64,000 bases of DNA from Selenomonas sputigena ATCC 35185 (GTDB taxonomy: Bacteria > Bacillota > Negativicutes > Selenomonadales > Selenomonadaceae). How positions within the stretch are numbered: position 1 is the stretch's first letter; each line of letters opens with the position of its first letter. The notes under the pieces are model-generated. The model saw only the letters and a program-made list of their open reading frames with translations, ran no database searches and was not told the DNA's origin. The stretch lies in the NCBI RefSeq assembly GCF_000208405.1, contig NC_015437.1:1729501-1793500 (forward strand), given 5' to 3'. This document shows positions 32,070 through 41,051 of the stretch, piece after piece. The position numbers and the translations under genes are program-made.

Positions 32070-33841
32070 TGGCAGGAATGAATCTTCGTTCCAACGCCCG
32101 TTTCCCCACGCGCCGCCTTCCAGCCGAGCGCCGCCTGCCTCGCACGGATGAAATCGGCGTAGATGCCGCGCTCTTGCAAAAGTTCCTCATGCGTGCCGCG
32201 CTGCACAATCCTTCCCTCAGAGACGACGATAATCTGCCGCGCGTTCCGCACGGTGTTGAGTCGATGCGCGATCATGATGACCGTCTTACCTTTCGTCAGC
32301 GATTCCATCGCCTTTTGCAGACGGTCTTCGTTCTCGGGATCTACATTCGCCGTCGCCTCATCGAAGATGATGATCGGCGCGTCCTTCAAGATGGCACGCG
32401 CGATGGAAATACGCTGGCGCTCACCGCCCGAAAGGCTCGCACCGCCGTCTCCAATCACGGTATCGTAGCCCTCGGGCAGCGCCTCGATGAAGTCGTGGCA
32501 GCATGCTTCGCGTGCAGCGGCGACAACTTCCTCGTGCGTTGCCGTCGGCTTGCCGAAACGGATGTTGTTTTCTACCGTATCACAGAAAAGATAGACATTC
32601 TGGAAGACGATGCTGATCTGTCGCATCAAAGATTCGAGCGTGTAGTCGCGCACATCATGTCCGCCGACCTTGATGCTGCCGTCCGCCACATCCCAGAAGC
32701 GTGCGATGAGATGGCAGAGCGTCGTCTTGCCCGAGCCGCTCGGGCCGACGATCGCCGTCAAGGCGCGCTCAGGAATCGTCAATGAAACATCATCAAGAAT
32801 CTTGCGCGTACCGTAGAAAAAGTCGACGTGTTCGAAGGAAACATCGTGATGCTCCGGCTCAATGTCCGTGCCGCCCGAATCCATCTGCGGCAGATCCGCC
32901 GCCCGCTCCGCCTGCTCGATGGAGCTTGTCACAACGCGCAGGATCATCAACATGCTTCCCGTCGACTCAATCTGCGAGAAAATCAGAAACGAGAGCACCA
33001 TTCCCATGAGAGCTGTCAGAAGATCCATCGTACCTGCCTCGTGAGAAAACAATGCGACGAGCATGATCAAGACGCTGAAGAGGCGCAGCGTCGTCTCCTG
33101 CGCGATGGCGTACGGCGTGAAGATCCTTTCGATGGCGAGATTCGCCGCACGGCTCTCATCAAGGGCTTCACGCACGCGCGCATCGCCCTTGCCGCGCAGG
33201 TTGAACGCCTTGATGACGGGCATTCCCTCGATCTGCTCCAGAACCGCCTCGACCAGTTTCGCCTGCGCCTTCTGCCGCTTCGGTGCAAGGCTGCGCGACT
33301 TCTTTTCCACCGAGGAGGTCACGAACAAGTAGCAAAAGACGCCGAGAATAAAGAGCACGCCGATGCGCCACTGCCAGAAAAGCAGCATGGGCATGAGGAT
33401 CAGCGTATTCAAAAAGCCGCTCAAAAGGGTGACCAAGAGGCGCGGCGCCGTGTTCTCCACATCGTTCAGAACCGTCGTCGCAACACCCGTAAGCTCACCT
33501 CTGCTGCTTTCGTCAAAATAGCCCATGGGAACCGCCTTGAGCTTGTCGCCGATGGCGATGCGCTTTTGTGCCACCATGAAGTAGCCGGCATGGACGCGCT
33601 GCAGCTGCGAAAAATAATGGGCAACTGCCCTGCCCGTCACGCTCAATGTGAGCAGCCCCAGAGAAGAAAGCGCCGCCTCCGCCGTAGCCCTTCCTTCGAC
33701 CAAGGCCTGCAAGACGATGTAGATCGCCGTGATCTGCAGGATGTGGAAGAGTGCGTAAACAACGCCCAGAGCGAGCGACTTGTTGAGGTTTCCCCGCTCC
33801 TTTCCCGCAAAATGCCAAATCATCTTCAGCGCTTCAAGCAT
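32066..33841 (-). CDS. ABC exporter-fold transporter, second half of a heterodimer (IrtB/YbtQ-like)
   Basis: Fused membrane-ATPase half-transporter of 591 residues. Six membrane segments lie in the first 300 residues. The ATPase domain has Walker A GPSGSGKTT, Q-loop VFQN, signature LSGGERQRIS, Walker B IIIFDEATANVDPENE and switch His in IAHRL. It pairs with the gene upstream, which it overlaps by eight bases. A GGATGG site supports the ATG at 33841 over 33853. Pairs of this kind include both lipid/drug exporters and the siderophore-linked IrtAB/YbtPQ group. The Fur-like box before the operon favours an iron-related role (inference). Confidence 0.9.
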   Translation of the reverse strand: MLEALKMIWHFAGKERGNLNKSLALGVVYALFHILQITAIYIVLQALVEGRATAEAALSSLGLLTLSVTGRAVAHYFSQLQRVHAGYFMVAQKRIAIGDKLKAVPMGYFDESSRGELTGVATTVLNDVENTAPRLLVTLLSGFLNTLILMPMLLFWQWRIGVLFILGVFCYLFVTSSVEKKSRSLAPKRQKAQAKLVEAVLEQIEGMPVIKAFNLRGKGDARVREALDESRAANLAIERIFTPYAIAQETTLRLFSVLIMLVALFSHEAGTMDLLTALMGMVLSFLIFSQIESTGSMLMILRVVTSSIEQAERAADLPQMDSGGTDIEPEHHDVSFEHVDFFYGTRKILDDVSLTIPERALTAIVGPSGSGKTTLCHLIARFWDVADGSIKVGGHDVRDYTLESLMRQISIVFQNVYLFCDTVENNIRFGKPTATHEEVVAAAREACCHDFIEALPEGYDTVIGDGGASLSGGERQRISIARAILKDAPIIIFDEATANVDPENEDRLQKAMESLTKGKTVIMIAHRLNTVRNARQIIVVSEGRIVQRGTHEELLQERGIYADFIRARQAALGWKAARGETGVGTKIHSCH

Positions 33842-35582
33842 GGCAATCACCATCCTTTGCCCCGACATGCGCGTGCCACATCGCGCGATACGCTGCGCTC
33901 TTTTCAAGCAGCTCCTCGTGCGTGCCGCTCGCCGCAACCATGCCCGCCTCTATGAGGAAGATCTTGTCGGCGTCCGTAATCGTCGACAGCCGATGTGCGA
34001 TGATGATGACCGTCTTCCCCGCGATGAGGCGTGCGACCGCCCGCTGCAGGATCGCCTCGTTCTCAGGATCGACATAGGCCGTCGCCTCGTCGAGCACGAC
34101 GATCGGCGCATCCTTCAAGACGGCGCGCGCGATGGCGATGCGCTGACGCTCGCCGCCCGATACATGACTGCCGCCCGTGCCGACGCGCGTGTCATAACCA
34201 TGCGCAAGCCGCAGGATGAAGTCTTCGCATCCCGCAGCTCGCGCGGCGCGCTCGACCTCCTCGTCGGAGGCCTGCGGCCTGCCCATGCGAATGTTCTCAC
34301 GAATGCTGTCGTCGAAGAGATAGGCATCCTGTGCAACGAAGGAAACGAGATCATAGAGCTGCGCGAGCGGAATATCCGTACTCTCCCTGCCGCCGATCTT
34401 CAAGCTGCCCGAATCTATATCCCAATAGCCGGCAATCAGGCGTGCGAGCGTCGTCTTGCCGCTGCCGCTCTGTCCGACGAATGCGTTCAAGGTATGCGGT
34501 GCAAGCGCAAGGCTCACGCCGTGCAGCACTTCCTTGCCGTCTTGGTAGGAAAAGCGCACATCCGTAAGCTCGATGCCCGCATCGAAAAGCTCGACATCCG
34601 ATGTGCCATGATGCTGCTCCTCCGCTCTCAGCAGCTTGTCAGTCGAAGCGACGACTGTCCCGACCTGCGACACCGTGTCAATGAACCCCATGGCCTCGAT
34701 CAACGGCCCTGCGACTCCCAGAGAAAGAATCACCGCCGTCACGAACACTTCCATGCTCATGCAGTCCTGCATGTAAAGAAGCCAGCCGCCGGGCAAAACC
34801 GTCAGCAGTGTCGTCGGCGCAATCGTCATCGCCAAGGAGATGGGAAATTGGCAGTCCTTCATCCACTGATAGAAATATGCGGCGTTCGCCGCGATGCTGC
34901 GCGAGAATTTCTCGTAGGACGCCGCGCCCTGGTTGAACGCCTTGATGACCTCGATGCCGCCGATGTACTCAACGATAGCGGCATTCATCGTCTCCGTCGC
35001 CGCCACCGACGCCTCGAAGCGCTCCTTGTAATCGCGCATGGCAAAGCTCAGGCAAAAGAGCCCGACGGGGATGGAAACGATTGCCAGGAGCGCCATGCGC
35101 CAATCAAGCACAAGTAGATAGAAGAAGATGCAGAAAGGGCCGACGAGATTCGCCGTCAACTCGGGCAGAAGATGCGCGAGCGTGCGCTCCGTGCTCTCCA
35201 CCTGGTCGACGATGATGTGCTTGACCTCGCCGACAGGCAGATCCGTGACCGTGCCGAGCGGCAGCTTCGGCAATTTTTGCAGGATCTTCCAACGAACTTC
35301 GCGCAGGACGGAGAACGCCGCCTTATGCGAGACGGAAAGCGCGTACGCATAGAGAACGCTGCGCAGAAGATAGCCGACGAACGCGGCGAAGCACAGCAGA
35401 AAAACCTCATCCCTCTGCAGACCCTGTCCTGCCAGAAGCGCCGCGAGGAGTGACGATACGACGAAATACGGCACAAGTCCGCAGAGCACTGCCGTAACAG
35501 AAAGGAAAATCGAAAAGAGAAGCCTGCCATGCTCCTCTTCATCCAACTCCCACAGACGCAGCAAAGCACTTTTTGCATCCAT
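33834..35582 (-). CDS. ABC exporter-fold transporter, first half of a heterodimer (IrtA/YbtP-like)
   Basis: Partner of the following gene: 582 residues with six membrane segments, then an ATPase domain with Walker A GQSGSGKTT, signature VSGGERQRIA, Walker B IVVLDEATAYVDPENE and IAHRL. Both ATPase sites of the predicted heterodimer look catalytically complete. The ATG at 35582 has GAGGAGG upstream. A promoter with a Fur-box-like sequence immediately downstream of its -10 lies about 100 bases away. The family is certain; siderophore or heme-related transport is inferred from the regulatory site and no biosynthesis genes are near. Confidence 0.9.
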   Translation of the reverse strand: MDAKSALLRLWELDEEEHGRLLFSIFLSVTAVLCGLVPYFVVSSLLAALLAGQGLQRDEVFLLCFAAFVGYLLRSVLYAYALSVSHKAAFSVLREVRWKILQKLPKLPLGTVTDLPVGEVKHIIVDQVESTERTLAHLLPELTANLVGPFCIFFYLLVLDWRMALLAIVSIPVGLFCLSFAMRDYKERFEASVAATETMNAAIVEYIGGIEVIKAFNQGAASYEKFSRSIAANAAYFYQWMKDCQFPISLAMTIAPTTLLTVLPGGWLLYMQDCMSMEVFVTAVILSLGVAGPLIEAMGFIDTVSQVGTVVASTDKLLRAEEQHHGTSDVELFDAGIELTDVRFSYQDGKEVLHGVSLALAPHTLNAFVGQSGSGKTTLARLIAGYWDIDSGSLKIGGRESTDIPLAQLYDLVSFVAQDAYLFDDSIRENIRMGRPQASDEEVERAARAAGCEDFILRLAHGYDTRVGTGGSHVSGGERQRIAIARAVLKDAPIVVLDEATAYVDPENEAILQRAVARLIAGKTVIIIAHRLSTITDADKIFLIEAGMVAASGTHEELLEKSAAYRAMWHAHVGAKDGDCHA

Positions 35583-35662
35583 ATCCGCACCTCCTCAATA
35601 TTTTCCGGTTGGATTCCATGATAAGTTTAGCGAATCTTTGGGCAATGATATGCAAATCTACT

Positions 35663-35681
35663 ATCAATGATAATCTATATC
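35663..35681 (-). promoter_or_regulatory. Fur-box-like operator
   Basis: Minus strand GATATAGATTATCATTGAT agrees with the classic 19-base Fur box (GATAATGATAATCATTATC) at 14 positions by my count. It touches the -10 hexamer of the ABC-pair promoter, a location where a bound repressor would block transcription. Confidence 0.6.
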
Positions 35682-35710
35682 GTTATATCATACTTCGCGC
35701 TGCAATTCAA
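35682..35710 (-). promoter_or_regulatory. Promoter of the ABC transporter pair
   Basis: Minus strand TTGAAT (35705-35710), 17-base spacer, TATAAC (35682-35687), 100 bases before the ATG at 35582. Confidence 0.7.
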
Positions 35711-35764
35711 GAATAAAGTTTTATTAACGCCTTTCTGCGACACAAAACAGCATCCGTCAAAGAA

Positions 35765-35796
35765 AAAAGGGCTGCCGCACAAATTGTGCGGCAGCC
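35765..35796 (-). terminator. Terminator after the POR gene
   Basis: Thirteen-base perfect arms GGCTGCCGCACAA (35770-35782) and TTGTGCGGCAGCC (35784-35796). On the minus strand the stem is followed by CTTTTTTCTTT. Confidence 0.92.
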
Positions 35797-35821
35797 TCTT
35801 TTCTTTGCAGCAAACCTCGCC

Positions 35822-38800
35822 TTACTTGCCGGCGAGCTTCTTGTAGCCTTCGATTCTCATCCTTGCGTCGTTCTCCGTCTTCTCGAAGAGCGCCTCGGCT
35901 GCTTCGGGGAAGCTGCGCTTCAAGGAAGCATAGCGGACTTCGCCCTGCAAGAATTCCTGGAACTTGCTGAAATCCGGCTCCTTCGAGTCGAGCGTGAACG
36001 GATTCTTGTCCGTGCCGACGAGCGTCGGGTTGAAGCGATAGTTCGCCCAGTAGCCGCAAGCATTGGCGCGCTTGCCTTCTTCCTGGCTGCAGCCCATGCC
36101 GATGCGGATGCCATGGTTGATGCACGGCGAATAGGCGATGATGAGCGACGGTCCTTTATAAGCCTCGGCTTCCTTGATCGCCTTCAAGACCTGGTTGTGG
36201 TCGGCGCCCATGTTGACCTGCGCGACGTAGACGTAGCCGTAGGACATCGCCATGATGCCGAGATCCTTCTTCTTCGTCCTCTTGCCCGTCGCAGCGAACT
36301 CTGCGATCGCAGCCGCCGGCGTGGACTTCGAAGCCTGACCGCCCGTATTGGAGTAGACTTCCGTATCGAACACGAAGATGTTGACATCCTCGCCCGAAGC
36401 GAGTACATGGTCGACGCCGCCGTAGCCGATATCGTAAGCCCAGCCGTCGCCGCCGAAGATCCACTGCGAACGCTTCACGAAGTAGTCGCGCTCATCGTAA
36501 ATCTTGTTCAGAAGCTCGTCCGTGCCCTTCTCCTTTTCGAGAAGTTCCGTCAGTTTGTCGGCGCGCTCGCGCGTGCCCTCGCCCTCGGCCATGTTGTCCT
36601 TCCAGTCCTTCAAAGCAGCCTGGAGGTCTGCGCTTCCCTTGCCATCTGTAAGAGCCGCATCGACATCTGCCGCAACGCGGTCGCGGATCGCACGAACGCC
36701 GAGGAACATGCCGAGACCGAACTCTGCGTTGTCCTCGAAGAGGGAGTTCGCCCAAGCCGGGCCATAGCCCTTCTCGTTCTTCGTGTACGGCATCGCCGGC
36801 GCGCTGCCGCCCCAGATCGACGAGCAGCCCGTAGCATTCGAGATCATCATGCGGTCGCCGAAGAGCTGCGTGAGGAGCTTCGCGTACGGTGTCTCGCCGC
36901 AGCCTGCGCAAGCGCCCGAGAATTCGAGCAGCGGCTTCTCGAACTGCGAGCCGATGACCGTGTCCTTCTTCATCGGGTTCTTCTTCGGTGCGACCTTCTT
37001 CGCGTCGACGCCGTAATCGAAGTAGACCTGCTGCGCCTTGAGGTCGTCGTCGAGCGGCTTCATGTCGAGAGCCTTCGCCGGGCAGACCTGTGCGCAGTTG
37101 CCGCAGCCGAGGCAGTCCATCGTGGAGACGGCAATCGTGAAGTTGTAGTCCTTGATCGCCTTGGACTTCTTCCACGGGAAGCCAGCGGGGGCCGCATCCT
37201 TCTCGGCATCCGTCGTGAGCACAGGACGAATGGTCGCATGCGGGCAGACGTAGGAGCACTGGTTGCAGCCGATGCACTTTTCGGCGTTCCACACGGGAAC
37301 ATTGATCGCCGTGCCGCGCTTCTCGTAAGCCGCGCCGCCGACGGGGAACGTGCCGTCGACCATTTCCTCAGCAAACTGCGAAACCTTGAGACGATCGCCT
37401 TCCTGGCGGTTCATGACGTTCTGAACGCCCGTGATGAACGCCGGAATATCATGCGCTTCTTCCTTCTCGTCCTCAGCATTCGCCCAGTCCGCAGGAACAT
37501 TGACGCGATGCAGAGCCTCGATGCCCTTGTCGATGGCGCCGTTGTTCATGTCGACGATCTTCTGACCCTTGTTGCCGTAAGAGGCAACGACGGCGTCCTT
37601 CAGATACTGCACAGCCGTCTCGATCGGAATGATGTTCGCGAGCTTGAAGAACGCAGACTGCATGACCATGTTGAAGCGGCCGCCGAGTCCGAGCTCCTTG
37701 GCGATCTCGACAGCGTTGACCGTGTAGAACTCGATGTTGTTCTTCGCGATGTAGCGCTTCATGTAGGCGGGCAGGTGCTTCGAGAGATCCTCTTCGTTCC
37801 AGACCGTGTTGAGCAGGAACTTGCCGCCGCGCTTGAGGCCGGCGAGAAGATCGTACTTCGTCACATACGACTGCTGCGAGCACGAGATGAAGTTCGCGTT
37901 GTGAATGAGATACGGTGAATTGATCGGAGACTTGCCGAAGCGCAGATGCGACATCGTGATGCCGCCCGACTTCTTCGAGTCGTAGGCGAAATACGCCTGC
38001 GCATACATGTCGGTCTTGTCGCCGATGATCTTGATGGCACTCTTGTTCGCGCCGACCGTGCCGTCCGAGCCAAGACCCCAGAACTTGCAGGCCGTCGTGC
38101 CTTCCGGCGTGAGATCGACATCCTCGGGATACTCAGCGAGCGACGTATGCGTGACATCATCGTCGATGGCAATCGTGAAGCCGTGCTTCGGATCGTCCTT
38201 CTTGAGTTCCTCGTAGACCGAGAGGACATGATCGGGCGTCGTGTCCTTGCCGCCGAGACCATAGCGGCCGCCGACGATGACAGGGTTCATGTCGGAGTTG
38301 TAGAATGCCGCCTTGACATCGAGGTAGAGCGGCTCGCCGATCGCGCCCGGCTCCTTCGTGCGGTCGAGGACGGCGATCTTCTTGACCGTCTTCGGCAGAT
38401 ACTTGAAGAAATGTTCGAGCGAGAACGGACGATAGAGATGCACGGAAAGAAGGCCGACCTTTTCACCCTTGGAATTGAGATAATCCACGGCTTCGCCGGC
38501 CGTCTGACAGATCGAGCCCATAGCGATGATGATGCGCTCGGCATCCTTTGCACCATGATAGTCGAAGAGATGGTGCTCGCGTCCCGTGATCTTCGCGAGA
38601 TCTGCCATGGCTTCCTCGACAAGCTCAGGCAGCGCTTCATAGTACTTGTTGGCGGCTTCCTGCGACTGGAAGTAGATGTCCGGGTTCTGCGCCGTACCGC
38701 GGACGACCGGATGGTTCGGGTTCAGTGCGCGTGCACGGAACTCCTTGACCGCATCCCAGTCGAGGAGTTTCGCAAGATCGTCAAAGTCGATGACTTCGAT

Positions 38801-39346
38801 CTTCTGAATCTCATGCGACGTGCGGAAACCGTCGAAGAAGTTGATGAAAGGCACGCGGCCCTTGATGGCGACGAGATGCGCGACAGCGGCGAGATCCATG
38901 ACCTCCTGCACGCTCGCCTCACACAGCATCGCACAGCCCGTCTGACGCGCTGCCATGACGTCACGCTGATCGCCGAAAATATTGAGGGAGGAAGTCGCCA
39001 GAGCACGGGCGCTCACATGGAAGACACCGGGAAGGAGCTCACCGGCAATCTTATAGAGGTTCGGGATCATCAGCAGGAAGCCCTGCGAAGCCGTGTACGT
39101 CGTCGTCAGGGCGCCTGCCTGCAAAGAGCCGTGCACAGCGCCTGCAGCGCCTGCCTCGGACTGCATCTCAATGACGCGCACCTTCTGGCCGAAGATGTTC
39201 TTCGTTCCCTTCGCCGCCAGAGCGTCGACATGCTCCGCCATCGGCGAGGACGGCGTGATCGGGTAGATGGCTGCAACATCGGTGAATGCGTAGGAAATAT
39301 ATCCCGCAGCCGTGTTGCCGTCCATGGTCTTCATTTTTTTGCTCAT
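35822..39346 (-). CDS. nifJ: Pyruvate:ferredoxin (flavodoxin) oxidoreductase, single chain
   Basis: Oxidatively decarboxylates pyruvate to acetyl-CoA and reduces ferredoxin or flavodoxin, a central step of anaerobic metabolism. The 1174-residue homodimeric type contains the N-terminal DGNTAAGYISYAFTDVAAIYPITPSS block (here DGNTAAGYISYAFTD). Two [4Fe-4S] motifs lie near residues 697 and 750 (CIGCNQCSYVCP, CLGCGNCAQVCP). The thiamine-diphosphate region follows with GACAGCGETPYAKL, ATGCSSIWGGSAP and GDGWAYDIGYGG. The ATG at 39346 has GAGGGGAGC upstream; the longer frame reads into promoter sequence. It stands alone with its own promoter and terminator. Confidence 0.97.
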   Translation of the reverse strand: MSKKMKTMDGNTAAGYISYAFTDVAAIYPITPSSPMAEHVDALAAKGTKNIFGQKVRVIEMQSEAGAAGAVHGSLQAGALTTTYTASQGFLLMIPNLYKIAGELLPGVFHVSARALATSSLNIFGDQRDVMAARQTGCAMLCEASVQEVMDLAAVAHLVAIKGRVPFINFFDGFRTSHEIQKIEVIDFDDLAKLLDWDAVKEFRARALNPNHPVVRGTAQNPDIYFQSQEAANKYYEALPELVEEAMADLAKITGREHHLFDYHGAKDAERIIIAMGSICQTAGEAVDYLNSKGEKVGLLSVHLYRPFSLEHFFKYLPKTVKKIAVLDRTKEPGAIGEPLYLDVKAAFYNSDMNPVIVGGRYGLGGKDTTPDHVLSVYEELKKDDPKHGFTIAIDDDVTHTSLAEYPEDVDLTPEGTTACKFWGLGSDGTVGANKSAIKIIGDKTDMYAQAYFAYDSKKSGGITMSHLRFGKSPINSPYLIHNANFISCSQQSYVTKYDLLAGLKRGGKFLLNTVWNEEDLSKHLPAYMKRYIAKNNIEFYTVNAVEIAKELGLGGRFNMVMQSAFFKLANIIPIETAVQYLKDAVVASYGNKGQKIVDMNNGAIDKGIEALHRVNVPADWANAEDEKEEAHDIPAFITGVQNVMNRQEGDRLKVSQFAEEMVDGTFPVGGAAYEKRGTAINVPVWNAEKCIGCNQCSYVCPHATIRPVLTTDAEKDAAPAGFPWKKSKAIKDYNFTIAVSTMDCLGCGNCAQVCPAKALDMKPLDDDLKAQQVYFDYGVDAKKVAPKKNPMKKDTVIGSQFEKPLLEFSGACAGCGETPYAKLLTQLFGDRMMISNATGCSSIWGGSAPAMPYTKNEKGYGPAWANSLFEDNAEFGLGMFLGVRAIRDRVAADVDAALTDGKGSADLQAALKDWKDNMAEGEGTRERADKLTELLEKEKGTDELLNKIYDERDYFVKRSQWIFGGDGWAYDIGYGGVDHVLASGEDVNIFVFDTEVYSNTGGQASKSTPAAAIAEFAATGKRTKKKDLGIMAMSYGYVYVAQVNMGADHNQVLKAIKEAEAYKGPSLIIAYSPCINHGIRIGMGCSQEEGKRANACGYWANYRFNPTLVGTDKNPFTLDSKEPDFSKFQEFLQGEVRYASLKRSFPEAAEALFEKTENDARMRIEGYKKLAGK

Positions 39347-39416
39347 GTTTTGAATTGCTCCCCTCTTTATAAAAAGATACAAAACACATAAATGTGGGTA
39401 ATACCCGCTATGACCT

Positions 39417-39445
39417 ATTATACACCGAACCATTCCTGTTGTAAA
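39417..39445 (-). promoter_or_regulatory. Promoter of the POR gene
   Basis: Minus strand TTTACA (39440-39445), 17-base spacer, perfect TATAAT (39417-39422), 70 bases before the ATG. Confidence 0.85.
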
Positions 39446-39495
39446 TAAACAGCATGAGGAACAATTCGGAAAAATAGGAGAAAATCACAGATTTA

Positions 39496-39524
39496 TTGAC
39501 CTTACGCCTGCCTCCCGATATAAT
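39496..39524 (+). promoter_or_regulatory. Promoter of the SGNH hydrolase gene
   Basis: TTGACC (39496-39501), 17-base spacer, perfect TATAAT (39519-39524), 56 bases before the TTG start at 39581. Confidence 0.85.
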
Positions 39525-39580
39525 AGAAACCATTATGAAAACTGCACCAAGACCGCCAAGAAAGCTAGGAGTGGAATCGC

Positions 39581-40921
39581 TTGCATCACCTTCACCGCCT
39601 GAGGCCTCTCGTGTCCGCACTCATCGTCCCTCTGATCCTTTGGGCGACCGTCATCGAAAGTGACGAAGCGCTCTATGCCAAAGCGCCTCTTCGCGCCATA
39701 ACGGAGACGTCCATGCTGCATCCTTTGTCCTTCTCCCCCATTCTCGCGTGGGAGAAGAACGTCAATGCCACGCACTACGAGATCGAATTCTTCCGCGAAC
39801 AGCCTGCCATTTGCTATCCCGATACGGCGTCCTCCGAAGCTGTCTGGCACTCCGATGAAGTTTATGCGAGCAGCTACAACCCGCCGCTCTTCCTCTTCGC
39901 TGCCGATCTCTTGGGGCGCGCACCGCTCTATTGGCGCGTGCGCGCCCTCGACTTCGACGGCACGCCCGTATCGCTTTTCAGCGCCGTCATGCCGCTCTAT
40001 ACGAGCGCCGCCGTCGCGCCGAGCGTCATGACCGTGCCTCTTCCCATCGCCTCCTCCGAGCTCACAGCACCTCTTCTCTATCCCGTCTACCATTGGGTGC
40101 GCCCCTATCGTGCGCATGCCTTCGAGGTCGCGCTCTACGCAGAAGATCCGACGGAAAATCCCGACGCCGAGCCGATCGACACGATGACGACGCAGCTTTC
40201 TGAAATCTACGATCAGAACCCCCGCATCGGCCCTGGATTCTTCTACTGGCACGTGCGCTCGCTCGACGAGGCAGACGAACCCGCAAGCGACTGGTCTCCC
40301 GTGCTGAAGTTCCGCAACGACCCCAAGGACAACTGGGAAATCGCCGTCTTCGGCGACAGCATCAGCCACGGCGGCGGCCATATCTCCTACGGACCCGCCG
40401 ACCACGAATTCAGCTGGCTCTCCTATCTCAACTTTCCCGCCATCAACCTCTCGATGAGCGGCGATACGAGCGAAACAATGCTCGAACGCTTCGAAGCAGA
40501 TGTTCTGCCCTTCCATCCGCGCTACCTGCTCATTCTGAACGGCACGAACAGCCTGCGTGCAGGCGTCAGTGCCGCCGAGGTCATCGCCGACCTTGAAAAA
40601 CTCAAGACGCGCTGCCTCGCGAACGGCATCCGCCCCATCTTCCTCACGCTGCCGCCGATCAACCCCGAGAACATCGCACGCGCCTTTGACGAGCCGACAG
40701 CGGATGACTGGCAGACGCAGTTCTCCCTCGTCAACGCCTTCCTGCGCACCGAGGTGCACATCGATGTGGCGGCGGCATTCTCCACCCATCCCCTGCTGCC
40801 GACGGAACTGGCTCTGGACGGACTGCACGAGGACGTGATCGGCAAGCAGCTCATCGCCCAGACGGTCAACCGCGCCTGGCCGGAAGCTAAGCAGCAGGCT
40901 GACCGACTTCCTGCGCAGTAG
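39581..40921 (+). CDS. Secreted SGNH/GDSL hydrolase with two N-terminal beta-sandwich-like modules
   Basis: Exported esterase-like protein (446 residues). A signal or anchor segment (residues 8-24) is followed by two similar stretches (about 45-140 and 150-250) with FnIII-like spacing: ILAWEKNVNATHYEIEFF and VYHWVRPYRAHAFEVALY align with each other. The catalytic domain has all four SGNH blocks: AVFGDSIS (Ser), NLSMSGDT (Gly), ILNGTNSL (Asn) and ALDGLHEDVIG (Asp/His). Start is TTG 39581, with AGGAG nine bases upstream. Natural substrates may be acyl or acetyl groups on surface glycans (inference). Confidence 0.87.
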   Translation: MHHLHRLRPLVSALIVPLILWATVIESDEALYAKAPLRAITETSMLHPLSFSPILAWEKNVNATHYEIEFFREQPAICYPDTASSEAVWHSDEVYASSYNPPLFLFAADLLGRAPLYWRVRALDFDGTPVSLFSAVMPLYTSAAVAPSVMTVPLPIASSELTAPLLYPVYHWVRPYRAHAFEVALYAEDPTENPDAEPIDTMTTQLSEIYDQNPRIGPGFFYWHVRSLDEADEPASDWSPVLKFRNDPKDNWEIAVFGDSISHGGGHISYGPADHEFSWLSYLNFPAINLSMSGDTSETMLERFEADVLPFHPRYLLILNGTNSLRAGVSAAEVIADLEKLKTRCLANGIRPIFLTLPPINPENIARAFDEPTADDWQTQFSLVNAFLRTEVHIDVAAAFSTHPLLPTELALDGLHEDVIGKQLIAQTVNRAWPEAKQQADRLPAQ

Positions 40922-40937
40922 GTTTTGGGGCGCGGTG

Positions 40938-40963
40938 ACAATATATTAGGGAGAATATATTGT
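40938..40963. promoter_or_regulatory. Perfect palindrome over the flavodiiron promoter, likely operator
   Basis: Arms ACAATATATT (40938-40947) and AATATATTGT (40954-40963) around AGGGAG. The right arm includes most of the -35 hexamer, so a bound regulator would control promoter access. Confidence 0.7.
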
Positions 40964-40988
40964 ATTTATCTCTCTTCCGATATAGAAT
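40960..40988 (+). promoter_or_regulatory. Promoter of the flavodiiron gene
   Basis: TTGTAT (40960-40965), 17-base spacer, TAGAAT (40983-40988), 64 bases before the ATG at 41052. Confidence 0.7.
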
Positions 40989-41051
40989 AGAGAGTATAGA
41001 TTCAAAATACACGGACATGCTCCGTTCCAAAAGAAAGGCGGTACTATCATC

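Noticed and set aside
35786-37918. Plus-strand 710-codon open frame opposite the POR gene
   Set aside because: Shadow of POR, whose iron-sulfur and thiamine motifs are unambiguous.
40938-40963. Rex or PerR operator at the flavodiiron promoter
   Set aside because: The half-site ACAATATATT does not match either consensus well enough to name the regulator; kept as an unnamed operator.
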